In this document: piece by piece, positions 6,673 to 13,681 of the stretch
Numbering within the stretch: the first letter of the stretch is position 1
How the letters are laid out: each line of letters begins with the position of its first letter
NCBI GenBank assembly: GCA_023128635.1
Contig: JAGMDP010000084.1
Span: 1 to 14,615, forward strand
Reading direction: 5' to 3'
Length of the DNA: 14,615 nucleotides
From: Candidatus Heimdallarchaeota archaeon
GTDB lineage: Archaea > Asgardarchaeota > Heimdallarchaeia > JABLTI01
Position numbers and translations under genes: made by a program
Notes under the pieces: model-generated
The model's input: only the letters and a program-made list of their open reading frames with translations
Told to the model about the DNA's origin: nothing
Database searches by the model: none

Positions 6673-6692
6673 GGGTTTAACCCATTTTTAAA
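6673..6692 (-). promoter_or_regulatory. Possible A1 promoter with GGGTTTAACCC palindrome
   Basis: On the minus strand GTTTAAAAA (near 6693-6685) could be a TATA box for A1, giving a leader of about 12 bases that holds the GGGG ribosome binding site. The 11-base odd palindrome GGGTTTAACCC (6673-6683) lies between this box and the predicted start. That is a position suited to repression. The evidence is weak because AT-rich boxes are common here. Confidence 0.3.
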
Positions 6693-6759
6693 CGCCTAAT
6701 ATCATAATTGATAACTTACTAAAAAGGATAGTGGAAATAAGTATAGAGAAGATAAAGGA

Positions 6760-7737
6760 TTATTTCCAGGTTTTTTTCCTGAAAACAATCACAAGTACAT
6801 TAACAATGAGAACAGAGCCAATTATTGGAATGATAGCATTCCTAACAGCATATGTGTATGACGGATCTTGTCGATATACCCCAAAGACACATACATGGTT
6901 TATTGTTAATGAATCATTGATTTTCGGATATGAAAACCAAGGATGAATCTTATCTTCTCCCGGAGGATCATTGGTTTCATTAAAGTATGAACTCCCAATT
7001 ACGTTGGAATCATATAAGCTTGAATCATTATAGTAATTAGCACTTCCAACCCAATAAACAAGAGCTTTTTCTGAATCAGACCCTGAATCACTTAGTATTT
7101 GAAGTCCTTCTACGTTGTCATAAGGGATATACGTATAATTCACAATAGCAACAGAATTAATGTTCATGGATTCAAAAACCTCGGTTTTTAAAGCTAAACC
7201 CATAGCTCCAGGAGTAAATTTCCAATTTTTAATAATAATTGTAATTGCTGCTTCGGTATAAGGTTGCAAGAGTGCAGTTGTATTATCAATGGGTATTTCT
7301 AGTTCAGTGATATGAATAAGAAATTGAATTATAACATTATTTGCTAACCCTGAAAGTGTTAGATTGACTATAACATTGAATGGATTTTCAGTAATCTCAT
7401 AGTCCCATTCATTCGCTAATAGATCATAACTTATCCCACCAAGTTCATCACAATTATTGAGATAGTCATCAGTCCCAAAATATTCTTGTATTTTTGTGAA
7501 ACTCAATCGATATTTTTCATCTGATATGCTTGTATTATCGTACCACCAAGCAAAATCAGGTTTATAATCGAGAGCTTTTAAGGTCATCCTTTGGGATGAA
7601 ACTGTAATCTCATTGAGCCCTGCATTAAATCCTAAAAACGCAGCTCCATCTACTTTAAGATAGGGATTAACTGCAAAGACAGTTAGTATGAGTAGTAACA
7701 ATGTGATGCTTACAGGATTTCTTTTCTTAATTGACAT
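6760..7737 (-). CDS. B1: secreted, C-terminally membrane-anchored protein, paralogue of B2
   Basis: This 325-residue protein of no named family parallels B2. It has a signal peptide (KKR then hydrophobic 9-23), an external beta-rich domain, a membrane helix (about 297-319) and a short basic end. The landmarks of the pair are WWYDNTSISDE (64-74), FTKIQEYFG (80-88), SGLAN (129-133), GAMGLALK (177-184) and HPWFSYPKINDS (265-276). Seven sequons (N68, N125, N152, N200, N237, N253, N274) fit an exposed, probably glycosylated surface. Unlike B2 it has two external cysteines (C96 and C283) that might form a disulfide. GAGG lies rather far from the ATG, with an in-frame stop between them, so this ATG is the earliest possible start. 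It heads the duplicated cassette, followed by regulator A1, and diverges from the VOC gene. Its biochemical role cannot be assigned. Confidence 0.72.
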   Translation of the reverse strand: MSIKKRNPVSITLLLLILTVFAVNPYLKVDGAAFLGFNAGLNEITVSSQRMTLKALDYKPDFAWWYDNTSISDEKYRLSFTKIQEYFGTDDYLNNCDELGGISYDLLANEWDYEITENPFNVIVNLTLSGLANNVIIQFLIHITELEIPIDNTTALLQPYTEAAITIIIKNWKFTPGAMGLALKTEVFESMNINSVAIVNYTYIPYDNVEGLQILSDSGSDSEKALVYWVGSANYYNDSSLYDSNVIGSSYFNETNDPPGEDKIHPWFSYPKINDSLTINHVCVFGVYRQDPSYTYAVRNAIIPIIGSVLIVNVLVIVFRKKTWK

Positions 7738-7770
7738 ATTTAATTATCGAACCTCAATATTATTTCTAAT

Positions 7771-7803
7771 TATATATAAGTAACAAAATGATTTAAACAA
7801 TCT
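7771..7803 (-). promoter_or_regulatory. B1 promoter: TATA box plus conserved 12-bp upstream element
   Basis: AGATTGTTTAAA (7803-7792 on the minus strand) stands 13 bases upstream of TATATATA (7778-7771), which is about 34 bases before the B1 ATG. Sequence and spacing of both blocks equal those before B2. The leader is much shorter here and lacks the GC-rich palindrome and the GGTTC array. The shared core therefore looks like common control, with B2 carrying extra inputs. Confidence 0.65.
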
Positions 7804-7926
7804 CTTGCAACAGTTTAAGAATTGTGTACAGTCGAAAATTCAGAAGAAAATTATCTTACGAAATTAAGTGGAAAGAATTTAAATGAAAAACGATATTGTT
7901 GTCATATAAATTATGAGTTGATTTGA

Positions 7927-8283
7927 TTGGAAAACAAGATAGCACATATTGAGATTCCATGTAAAGATGTTAAAATGGCAAAGGAATTCTTTGAAAGTGT
8001 TTTCAAATGGGAAATTCAATTTGATACTGGCTTTCCAGATTTTGCGTTCTTCAAAAGCGGAGAAGAAGGTGTTGGGGGAGCTTTCCAGAAATCAGATAAG
8101 ATTGCTAAAGGAGAAATCAAATTATATTTATTAGTTGAAGATATTCCAAAAGTTCTTGAGAAGATTACAAAAAATGGTGGTAAAGTTATCCAAGAAAAAA
8201 CTGAAATTGGAAATGACTTTGGTTTCTTTGCACTTTTTGAAGATAATAGTGGAAATATCCTTGGTATATGGTCTCAAAAATAA
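7927..8283 (+). CDS. VOC-superfamily (glyoxalase/bleomycin-resistance fold) protein
   Basis: This 118-residue single-domain protein carries the two beta-alpha-beta-beta-beta modules of the vicinal oxygen chelate fold. Module one starts KIAHIEIPCKDVKMAKEFFE with His7 at the usual metal position. Module two contains IKLYLLVEDIPKVLEKI (64-80) and FALFEDNSGNILGIW (101-115). The glutamate often found as a metal ligand in the last strand is replaced by Gly113, so metal use is uncertain. Related small VOC proteins include lactoylglutathione lyase relatives, epimerases and antibiotic-binding proteins; nothing here decides between them. The start is TTG at 7927, directly after an in-frame TGA (7924-7926), so no longer form is possible. 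A nearby ATG (7913) is out of frame. It converges on the Rieske gene and shares a hairpin with it. Confidence 0.8.
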   Translation: MENKIAHIEIPCKDVKMAKEFFESVFKWEIQFDTGFPDFAFFKSGEEGVGGAFQKSDKIAKGEIKLYLLVEDIPKVLEKITKNGGKVIQEKTEIGNDFGFFALFEDNSGNILGIWSQK

Positions 8284-8316
8284 TTGACAATTCAAGTGAA
8301 AAAAAATAATATAGAG

Positions 8317-8338
8317 AATTCTTGAACTACCAAGAATT
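8317..8338 (-). terminator. Hairpin between convergent VOC and Rieske genes
   Basis: AATTCTTG (8317-8324) and CAAGAATT (8331-8338) form a perfect 8-bp stem with a 6-base loop. Its right arm ends on the first base of the Rieske stop codon (8340-8338). On the minus strand a run of eight Ts follows shortly after, giving the layout of a hairpin plus U-tract terminator for the Rieske gene. It may also define the 3' end of the VOC transcript. Confidence 0.55.
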
Positions 8339-8673
8339 TACTCTTTAATCTCTACATACAGGAAATCATCTTTCACAGATGTTTGGTAAATATGGGTATT
8401 CTTAGCTTTTTTAAACCAACCAGCAATTGTACCAGGAGGACTAAGTAATTCACCAGACTCCAAGCTGAAAACTGATCCATGTAATGGACACTTGATTGTT
8501 TTACCCTCAAGTTTTCCTTTAGCTAAATTTCCTTTGAGATGTGTGCATAATCTATCTATTGCAAAAAATTTTCCTTCAATCTTGAAAACAGCAATATCCT
8601 TATTTTCTATCTTAAAGGTTTTAACATCATTATCAAGAATCTCAGAAACAGAACATAATTTTAGTGTACTCAT
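8338..8673 (-). CDS. Rieske-type [2Fe-2S] ferredoxin
   Basis: The two Rieske cluster motifs are intact. CTH (Cys43, His45) and CPLH (Cys62, His65) lie 16 residues apart, the short spacing of small soluble Rieske ferredoxins. The protein has 111 residues and no membrane segment, so it is probably a cytoplasmic electron carrier, or a component handing electrons to an oxygenase or reductase. No partner oxygenase is in the window. I place the start at the ATG at 8673, which has AAAGAGAAG a few bases upstream and gives the usual beginning MSTLKLCSVSEIL. The frame extends six codons further to a TTG at 8691, a less likely start. The region after the second motif (GTIAGWFKKAKNTH, 81-94) looks longer than in many family members. 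The gene diverges from larA across about 190 bases. Confidence 0.88.
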   Translation of the reverse strand: MSTLKLCSVSEILDNDVKTFKIENKDIAVFKIEGKFFAIDRLCTHLKGNLAKGKLEGKTIKCPLHGSVFSLESGELLSPPGTIAGWFKKAKNTHIYQTSVKDDFLYVEIKE

Positions 8674-8864
8674 CAAGATCTTCTCTTTCAACGTAAGCCA
8701 ATTTTTTACTTAATTTTGAATATCGGGTAGTAGATACTTTGTATCTGAGTTTAAAAATTTTATAGCAAAAGAGCTTGAAATATCAAACAAAAATTATCAA
8801 AAGACATAAGAATTAACTAAGACAAGTTTTTCATACTCAAGTATAACCCATTGGATGGTACTAA

Positions 8865-10220
8865 ATGGCACAATATATGGATACACCCATAGATTATGGA
8901 GAAGATGAAATCAATGATTTCATTCCAAAGAACGCTAATGCTAAGTATCTCGAGATAAAGGGAGATTTTCCAGAAATTGTCAAGATTGAGGAAAAACTTT
9001 ACGAGGTATTAGAAAAGCCAATTGACAGCCCACCTCTTAAAGAAGTAATTGAGAAGAATTACTCTAAAGGGAAAGCTGTAATCATCTTAGTAGATGATAA
9101 CACAAGACCAAATATACATACTCGAATTTTATTACCAATTCTCTTTCCAAAAATCATTGAGTATGGAGTTGCAGCCGAGGACCTAAAAATACTAGTTGCC
9201 AGTGGCACTCATCGCCCACCAACTCCAGCAGAAGTTGAGAAAAAGATTTTGGGAACAGAAATCTGGAATAAATACAAAGATCACGTTGTAGCACATAACT
9301 GTGATGAAGGAGTAAAACATATTGGTACCTCAAGCAGAGGAACACCAATCTTACTTAATGAACTCGCTTTTGATTCATGTTTAATCATAGCTATGACAGA
9401 TTCCGAATACCACTATTTTGCTGGTATAGCAGGAACTGTGAAACAATTCTTCCCAGGAATTGCAGGACGAGACACCATCAGCAGAAATCATCCTAAAGCA
9501 TTCAGCTTAGAGACTGGTTTCAAAGCGGAATGTCGATTAGGAAATACCGAAGGAAACCCAGTTATCCAAGACATGAAGGAAATGGTTGAAACTGTAATGA
9601 AGAACAAAGCAATCTTTTGTATTGATGCTATTCTTCACGAAAAGAAAATTGTACAGTTAAACGCAGGAAATATTATTTCCCTTCATGATAGGGCGGGAGG
9701 ATTACTAAAACCATTAAGAATTATTGATGTTGACAAACCTGCTGACTTAGTTATTGTAACTACCGGCGACCTTGGTTTGAACTTGTACCAAGCAGGAAAA
9801 GGAGTACATGCTGCTTGGAATGCTGCTAAGAAAGGTGGTAAAATCTTGCTTCTAGCAAGAGCGCAGGATGGCGTAGGCAATCAAGCCTATCTTGATACCA
9901 TGATCGCAATAAAAGAAATGGATCTCGATACTGCTCTAACCTGGGTAGTTGAGAATAAATGCAGCGAAGAAACCTTTAGAATTGGCAACCAAAAACCAGT
10001 AGATTTGTTACGAATACTAAAAGATAACCAAATTGACATGATTACCGAAATGAATCACAAAGAACTAAAAGAGATCTTCAGAATAAATCCAGTAGAAGTC
10101 AAAGGAACAGTGCAAGAAACCTTACGAAACTACGTTAGTAGCTTTCTAGAAGCGAAAGCCGAAGGTACTATTTATATCATGGCAGATGCTGGTAATTTTG
10201 TCAAACCGAAAGAGAACTAA
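8865..10220 (+). CDS. larA: LarA-type nickel-pincer-dependent 2-hydroxyacid racemase
   Basis: LarA racemises or epimerises 2-hydroxy acids using a nickel-pincer nucleotide. Every active-site residue I recall from the Lactobacillus plantarum enzyme has a counterpart in the right order. Asp78 and Arg81 lie in DDNTRP, His116 in SGTHRP, His183 in EYHYFAG, Lys193 in GTVKQFFPG, His209 in SRNHP, and Gln309 and Lys312 in LYQAGKG. These correspond to D72, R75, H108, H174, K184, H200, Q295 and K298. Length is 451 residues against about 424, with a slightly longer N-terminus. The cofactor-making genes larB, larC and larE are not in the window, so they must be elsewhere if the enzyme is active. Substrate is open, since LarA homologues act on lactate and many other hydroxy acids. 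A GGATGG (8853-8858) precedes the ATG. The gene stands alone before the purine block and ends in a terminator hairpin. Confidence 0.88.
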   Translation: MAQYMDTPIDYGEDEINDFIPKNANAKYLEIKGDFPEIVKIEEKLYEVLEKPIDSPPLKEVIEKNYSKGKAVIILVDDNTRPNIHTRILLPILFPKIIEYGVAAEDLKILVASGTHRPPTPAEVEKKILGTEIWNKYKDHVVAHNCDEGVKHIGTSSRGTPILLNELAFDSCLIIAMTDSEYHYFAGIAGTVKQFFPGIAGRDTISRNHPKAFSLETGFKAECRLGNTEGNPVIQDMKEMVETVMKNKAIFCIDAILHEKKIVQLNAGNIISLHDRAGGLLKPLRIIDVDKPADLVIVTTGDLGLNLYQAGKGVHAAWNAAKKGGKILLLARAQDGVGNQAYLDTMIAIKEMDLDTALTWVVENKCSEETFRIGNQKPVDLLRILKDNQIDMITEMNHKELKEIFRINPVEVKGTVQETLRNYVSSFLEAKAEGTIYIMADAGNFVKPKEN

Positions 10221-10228
10221 TCTCTTTC
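10208..10228 (+). terminator. Hairpin plus T-tract terminator of larA
   Basis: GAAAGAGA (10208-10215) and TCTCTTTC (10221-10228) form a perfect 8-bp stem around the loop ACTAA, which contains the larA stop codon (10218-10220). A pyrimidine-rich tract with several T runs (10229-10257) follows. This isolates larA from the purine genes. Confidence 0.65.
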
Positions 10229-10251
10229 ACCATTTTTTCTTTTTCTTTTCA

Positions 10252-10345
10252 TTTTTATATTTAACAATGTTATAAGCAACATTTTTAACTCATCGCAACT
10301 TGTGGAAACACAGCCACTCGAAGAATCTTAGGCGGTTTTAAAATT
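10252..10345 (+). promoter_or_regulatory. Probable promoter and leader of the purSQL operon
   Basis: TTTTTATATTTAA (10252-10264), just after the larA terminator, is the best TATA-like element and predicts a start near 10283 with a leader of about 60 bases. AGGCGG (10330-10335) is a weak ribosome binding site 10 bases before the purS ATG. No riboswitch-like fold or purine operator is obvious by eye. Confidence 0.4.
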
Positions 10346-10603
10346 ATGGCAAAATTTAACGCTGAAGTAATTATAGAGGGGAAGAAGAACGCGCGTGATC
10401 CTGAGGGAGAAACAATTATGCGTGACCTAATGATTAAACATGGTTATGACATGGTTTCTTCTGTTCGTAGCGGGAAAATTTTGAAAGTCACTTTAGAAGC
10501 CAAAAATGAGAAAGAAGCAGAAGACATCTGCTGGAATATGGTAAATGAGCTTCGGATATACAATCCGGTTGCTCATATTTGTACAATCAAGATAGTAAAA
10601 TAA
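10346..10603 (+). CDS. purS: FGAM synthase subunit PurS
   Basis: This 85-residue protein is of typical PurS size. It runs from FNAEVIIEGKKNARDPEGETI through VSSVRSGKILKVTLEA to AEDICWNMVNELRIYNPV, the ferredoxin-like alpha/beta pattern of the family with the hallmark of a pathway-start 'DPEGETI' segment. PurS is the small bridging subunit, usually a dimer, that joins glutaminase PurQ to synthetase PurL and helps ammonia pass between them. Its position immediately before purQ and purL supports the call. The gap to purQ is 29 bases, and the three genes almost certainly share one transcript. Confidence 0.93.
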   Translation: MAKFNAEVIIEGKKNARDPEGETIMRDLMIKHGYDMVSSVRSGKILKVTLEAKNEKEAEDICWNMVNELRIYNPVAHICTIKIVK

Positions 10604-10632
10604 ACTTGCTTTGTAAATAAGGTGGACACAGA

Positions 10633-11349
10633 ATGCCAATGCGAGTAATAGTAGTTCAATTTTCTGGATCAACTTGTGATCGTGATCTAGTATACGCTAT
10701 GAAAGATGTCATGGGATGGGAAGTGGATCTTATTTGGTACAAAAATGCCCAAAAGTATCTTGAAAGTTATGATGCGATTTTCTTACCAGGAGGATTCACT
10801 TATGGTGATCATCTCAGAGCAGGAATAATAGCGGCGTATACTCCTGTAATGGATAAAGTGAAAGAATTAGCAAAGGAAGGATTCCCCGTTTTCGGAATCT
10901 GTAATGGTTTCCAAATCCTTGTCGAATCAGGATTGCTCCCAGGAGCCCTAATTGGTAATGATACCTTACGATTCAGCTGTAAGTGGACAAATTTACGTGT
11001 TGAAACGACAAGAAGTGCTGCAACAAATGTAGCTAAGAAAGGAGATATCTGGAAAGTGCCAATTGCTCATGGAGAAGGCAGATACTTTCTCGATGAAAAA
11101 GGTCTCAAAGAACTAAATGAAAATGACCAAGTGGTTTGGCGTTATGTTTCTGATGATGGGAAAATAACAGCTAAAGGAAATCCCAATGGATCAATTGAAA
11201 GCATTGCAGGAATTTGTAATTTAGAAGGCAATGTTGTAGGTTTGATGCCTCATCCAGAGAGAGCTTCTGAAAGCATCTTAAGCCCATGGGGATCAGACCA
11301 TGGAAAATTATACTTCCAATCACTTGAAAATTACTTTAGGAGAGGTTAA
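10633..11349 (+). CDS. purQ: FGAM synthase glutaminase subunit PurQ
   Basis: PurQ is a class I (triad) glutamine amidotransferase that frees ammonia from glutamine for PurL. The triad is visible: Cys90 in FGICNGFQ, and His207 and Glu209 in MPHPER. The oxyanion segment FLPGGFTYGDH (50-60) and the HGEGRYF block (146-152) are also typical. At 238 residues it matches the small PurQ of archaea and Gram-positive bacteria rather than the large fused PurL of Proteobacteria. GGTGG (10621-10625) stands 7 bases before the ATG. A second in-frame ATG two codons later is an alternative start. Its last codons contain the purL ribosome binding site, and only one base separates the two genes, so they are probably translationally coupled. 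Confidence 0.95.
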   Translation: MPMRVIVVQFSGSTCDRDLVYAMKDVMGWEVDLIWYKNAQKYLESYDAIFLPGGFTYGDHLRAGIIAAYTPVMDKVKELAKEGFPVFGICNGFQILVESGLLPGALIGNDTLRFSCKWTNLRVETTRSAATNVAKKGDIWKVPIAHGEGRYFLDEKGLKELNENDQVVWRYVSDDGKITAKGNPNGSIESIAGICNLEGNVVGLMPHPERASESILSPWGSDHGKLYFQSLENYFRRG

Positions 11350-11350
11350 A

Positions 11351-13594
11351 ATGACACAAGAAACTGTTGTACGAGATGAAATCAATCTTACTAAAGAAGA
11401 GAAAGAAGTTGTTTACAAAACGTTAAACAGAGAACCAACCATCCCAGAAGCAGCAATGTTGGAAGTTATGAATTCTGAGCATTGTAGCTACAAAAGTTCC
11501 AGACCTGTCTTACCAAAATTACCCACAGAAGGTCCCAGAGTTATCTGTGGACCAGGCGAAGATGCTGGTGTGGTAGATATCGGTGATGGGTTAGCGCTAG
11601 TTTTCAAATTAGAATCACACAATCATCCTTCCGCGCTCGATCCCTTCAATGGTGCTGCAACCGGTATTGGTGGAATAATTAGAGATATTCTGTGCATGGG
11701 TGCGCGTCCAATTGGGTTGTTGGATAGTTTTCGTCTTGGTAATTTATCAGATCCTCACACTAAATGGTTATTGAAGTGGGTTACCAAAGGTGTTGGAGAT
11801 TACGGTAATTGTGTAGGAATTTCCAATGCTGGAGGAGATATAGAATTTGACCCTTCATTTCAAATTAATTGCTTAATTAATGTTGGTTGCTTTGGAGTAA
11901 TGCGAAAAGATGAACTAGCATTGAGTATAGCAACAACCCCTGGGGATAAACTCATTCTTCTAGGTGGTTCCACAGGTAGAGATGGTATTGGTGGTGCTTC
12001 CTTTGCCTCGAAGAATATCACTGAAGACTCTGAAAGTGATAGAGGAGCAGTGCAAATTGGCGATCCTTATATGAAGAAATTGATTATAGAAGCAACTCTT
12101 GAGGCAATAAAAGCAGGTGTCGTTGAAGGTCTAAAAGATTTAGGAGCAGCAGGAGTTACATGCTCAATTTCTGAAACTGCAGATGCTGGTGGAACAGGAA
12201 CAGAGATTCAACTTGAGAAAATTAGAATTCGAGAAGATGACATGGAACCTTGGGAAATACTTGTCAGTGAATCACAAGAACGAATGTTTTTCGTAGTGAA
12301 ACCAGATAATGTCAAGAAAATCAGTAAAATCTTTGACAAGTATGAATTACATCATGAAATACTAGGTGAAGTAACTGATACAGGCAAATGTGTTGTAAAA
12401 TATCGTGATCAAACTATAGTTGATCTACCAGCTCATCTATTAACAAAACCCCCTGCTGCGAACAGAAAAGCTACTTATCCTAAATACCTCAATAAATTGG
12501 ACCGTAAATGGTTACCAAAAGAGCCCAAAGAAAATGAACTTGATGATATTTGTAGGAAAATTATGGCTAGTGATAATATCATTAGTAGAGAATGGGTTTA
12601 CAGACAATACGATACAGAAGTGGGATTGCATTCTGTTGTTAAATCTGGACAAGCTGACGCTGGAGTATTCCGATTATCAGAATTTGATACCAAGAAAGGC
12701 ATAGCAGTTACATTCGATGGTAACTCACAACAATGTTACATAGATCCATACAATGGAGGAGCTGGTATTATGATGGAAGCATGCAGCAATGTTGCAGCAG
12801 TCGGTGCTGAACCAATTGCTATGACAGATTGCCTTAATTTTGGAAATCCTGAACATCCACAAGTTTTCTGGACTTTCGAAAAAGTGGTAGAAGGTCTTGC
12901 TGATGCTGCAAAAGCTCTCAGTGTTCCTTGTGTAGGAGGTAATGTAAGCTTCTACAACCACGATGAAGTACGTGATGTAGCAGTTAAACCATCACCAGTA
13001 ATTTTCGTTGCTGGTCTTTTAGATGATGTAGATAAAGCTGTGAATAACAGCTTCAAATCCCCAGAGGAATTCATAATCTTAATTGGTGACACTAATACTG
13101 AAATTGGTGGATCAGAGTATACGAAAGTCATCCACGCATCTAATAATGGGCAAGTCCCCAAAGTAGATTTTGCTAATGCAAAAAATGTGTTAAAGAAAAT
13201 TGTGAAAACAGTAAATGAGGGATTAGTTACTTCTTCTCATGATATTTCAAAAGGTGGATTATTCGTCGCTTTAACTGAAATGGCAATGGCAGGAGATTTG
13301 GGTTTCAGAGTTGGACTCAAAAGAGTACCCGCAGACACACAGAGAAATGATATCAAACTTTTCTCAGAAACCTACGGACGATTCTTGATGACCGCGAAAC
13401 AAGAAAACATGGACAAATTAATAGCGATTTTTGCAGAAGATGAAATCCCGGCTTCATTTATTGGTCAAGTAACAAAAGAAAAGAAACTTATTATAGAAAA
13501 TGATGGAAATCAAGTGATAGTGGATTTATCCCTCGAAGAAATAAAGCAAGTTTGGAATACAAGAATGGAGGAAGAAATGGAGGGTAAAAAATAA
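11351..13594 (+). CDS. purL: FGAM synthase synthetase subunit PurL (small form)
   Basis: PurL converts FGAR, ATP and ammonia to FGAM, the substrate of PurM. The 747-residue protein has two tandem PurM-like halves. The first half carries EHCSYKSSRP (43-52, with the catalytic histidine), ESHNHPSALDPFNGAATGIGG (88-108) and DLGAAGVTCSISETA. The second half carries GGAGIMMEACSNVAAVGAEP, CVGGNVSFYN and SSHDISKGGLF. I start it at the ATG at 11351. GGAGAGG (11339-11345) lies 5 bases upstream, and the natural sequence begins MTQETVVRDEINLT. The frame is open upstream to 11300, but that stretch lies inside purQ in another frame and is not expected to be translated. The length is that of the small PurL that needs PurS and PurQ. 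A short hairpin plus T-run follows the stop. Confidence 0.96.
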   Translation: MTQETVVRDEINLTKEEKEVVYKTLNREPTIPEAAMLEVMNSEHCSYKSSRPVLPKLPTEGPRVICGPGEDAGVVDIGDGLALVFKLESHNHPSALDPFNGAATGIGGIIRDILCMGARPIGLLDSFRLGNLSDPHTKWLLKWVTKGVGDYGNCVGISNAGGDIEFDPSFQINCLINVGCFGVMRKDELALSIATTPGDKLILLGGSTGRDGIGGASFASKNITEDSESDRGAVQIGDPYMKKLIIEATLEAIKAGVVEGLKDLGAAGVTCSISETADAGGTGTEIQLEKIRIREDDMEPWEILVSESQERMFFVVKPDNVKKISKIFDKYELHHEILGEVTDTGKCVVKYRDQTIVDLPAHLLTKPPAANRKATYPKYLNKLDRKWLPKEPKENELDDICRKIMASDNIISREWVYRQYDTEVGLHSVVKSGQADAGVFRLSEFDTKKGIAVTFDGNSQQCYIDPYNGGAGIMMEACSNVAAVGAEPIAMTDCLNFGNPEHPQVFWTFEKVVEGLADAAKALSVPCVGGNVSFYNHDEVRDVAVKPSPVIFVAGLLDDVDKAVNNSFKSPEEFIILIGDTNTEIGGSEYTKVIHASNNGQVPKVDFANAKNVLKKIVKTVNEGLVTSSHDISKGGLFVALTEMAMAGDLGFRVGLKRVPADTQRNDIKLFSETYGRFLMTAKQENMDKLIAIFAEDEIPASFIGQVTKEKKLIIENDGNQVIVDLSLEEIKQVWNTRMEEEMEGKK

Positions 13595-13609
13595 CCCTTA
13601 ATTTTTTTC
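13581..13609 (+). terminator. Hairpin plus T-run at the end of purL
   Basis: AGGGT (13581-13585) and ACCCT (13594-13598) can pair around an 8-base A-rich loop spanning the purL stop codon, and seven Ts follow at 13602-13608. It resembles the larA terminator in placement, although the stem is only 5 bp. It may end part of the purSQL transcripts before purF. Confidence 0.45.
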
Positions 13610-13631
13610 GCAATTTACTTTTGGATGTTAA

Positions 13632-13674
13632 TCTAAAACCTTTAAAATAAGAGCTATCATAAATCGCAAGAGGA
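13632..13674 (+). promoter_or_regulatory. Probable purF promoter and ribosome binding site
   Basis: CTAAAACC directly followed by TTTAAAATAA (13641-13650) matches an archaeal BRE plus TATA arrangement. It predicts a start near 13670, just before AAGAGGA (13668-13674), the ribosome binding site. That site has 7 bases of spacing to the TTG start. The TATA decamer is the same as at purM, so purF may be transcribed independently of purSQL. Confidence 0.5.
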
Positions 13675-13681
13675 CCGATAT

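Noticed and set aside
6731..6946. Open frame of 71 codons on the plus strand overlapping the end of B1
   Set aside because: It is antisense to the B1 membrane anchor and tail, and its residue make-up mirrors that of the anchor. No independent support.
3164..7737. Insertion element or prophage as the cause of the duplication
   Set aside because: No transposase, integrase or terminal inverted repeats were found around the duplicated genes.
8674..8691. Longer Rieske start at a TTG
   Set aside because: The ATG at 8673 has a purine-rich site upstream and yields the typical family beginning.
10283..10345. Purine riboswitch before purS
   Set aside because: No three-way junction fold or conserved purine aptamer bases could be seen in the short leader.
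11300..11350. Extended purL start inside purQ
   Set aside because: The extra 17 residues overlap the purQ end. A strong GGAGAGG site sits 5 bases before the ATG at 11351, which gives the usual PurL N-terminus.
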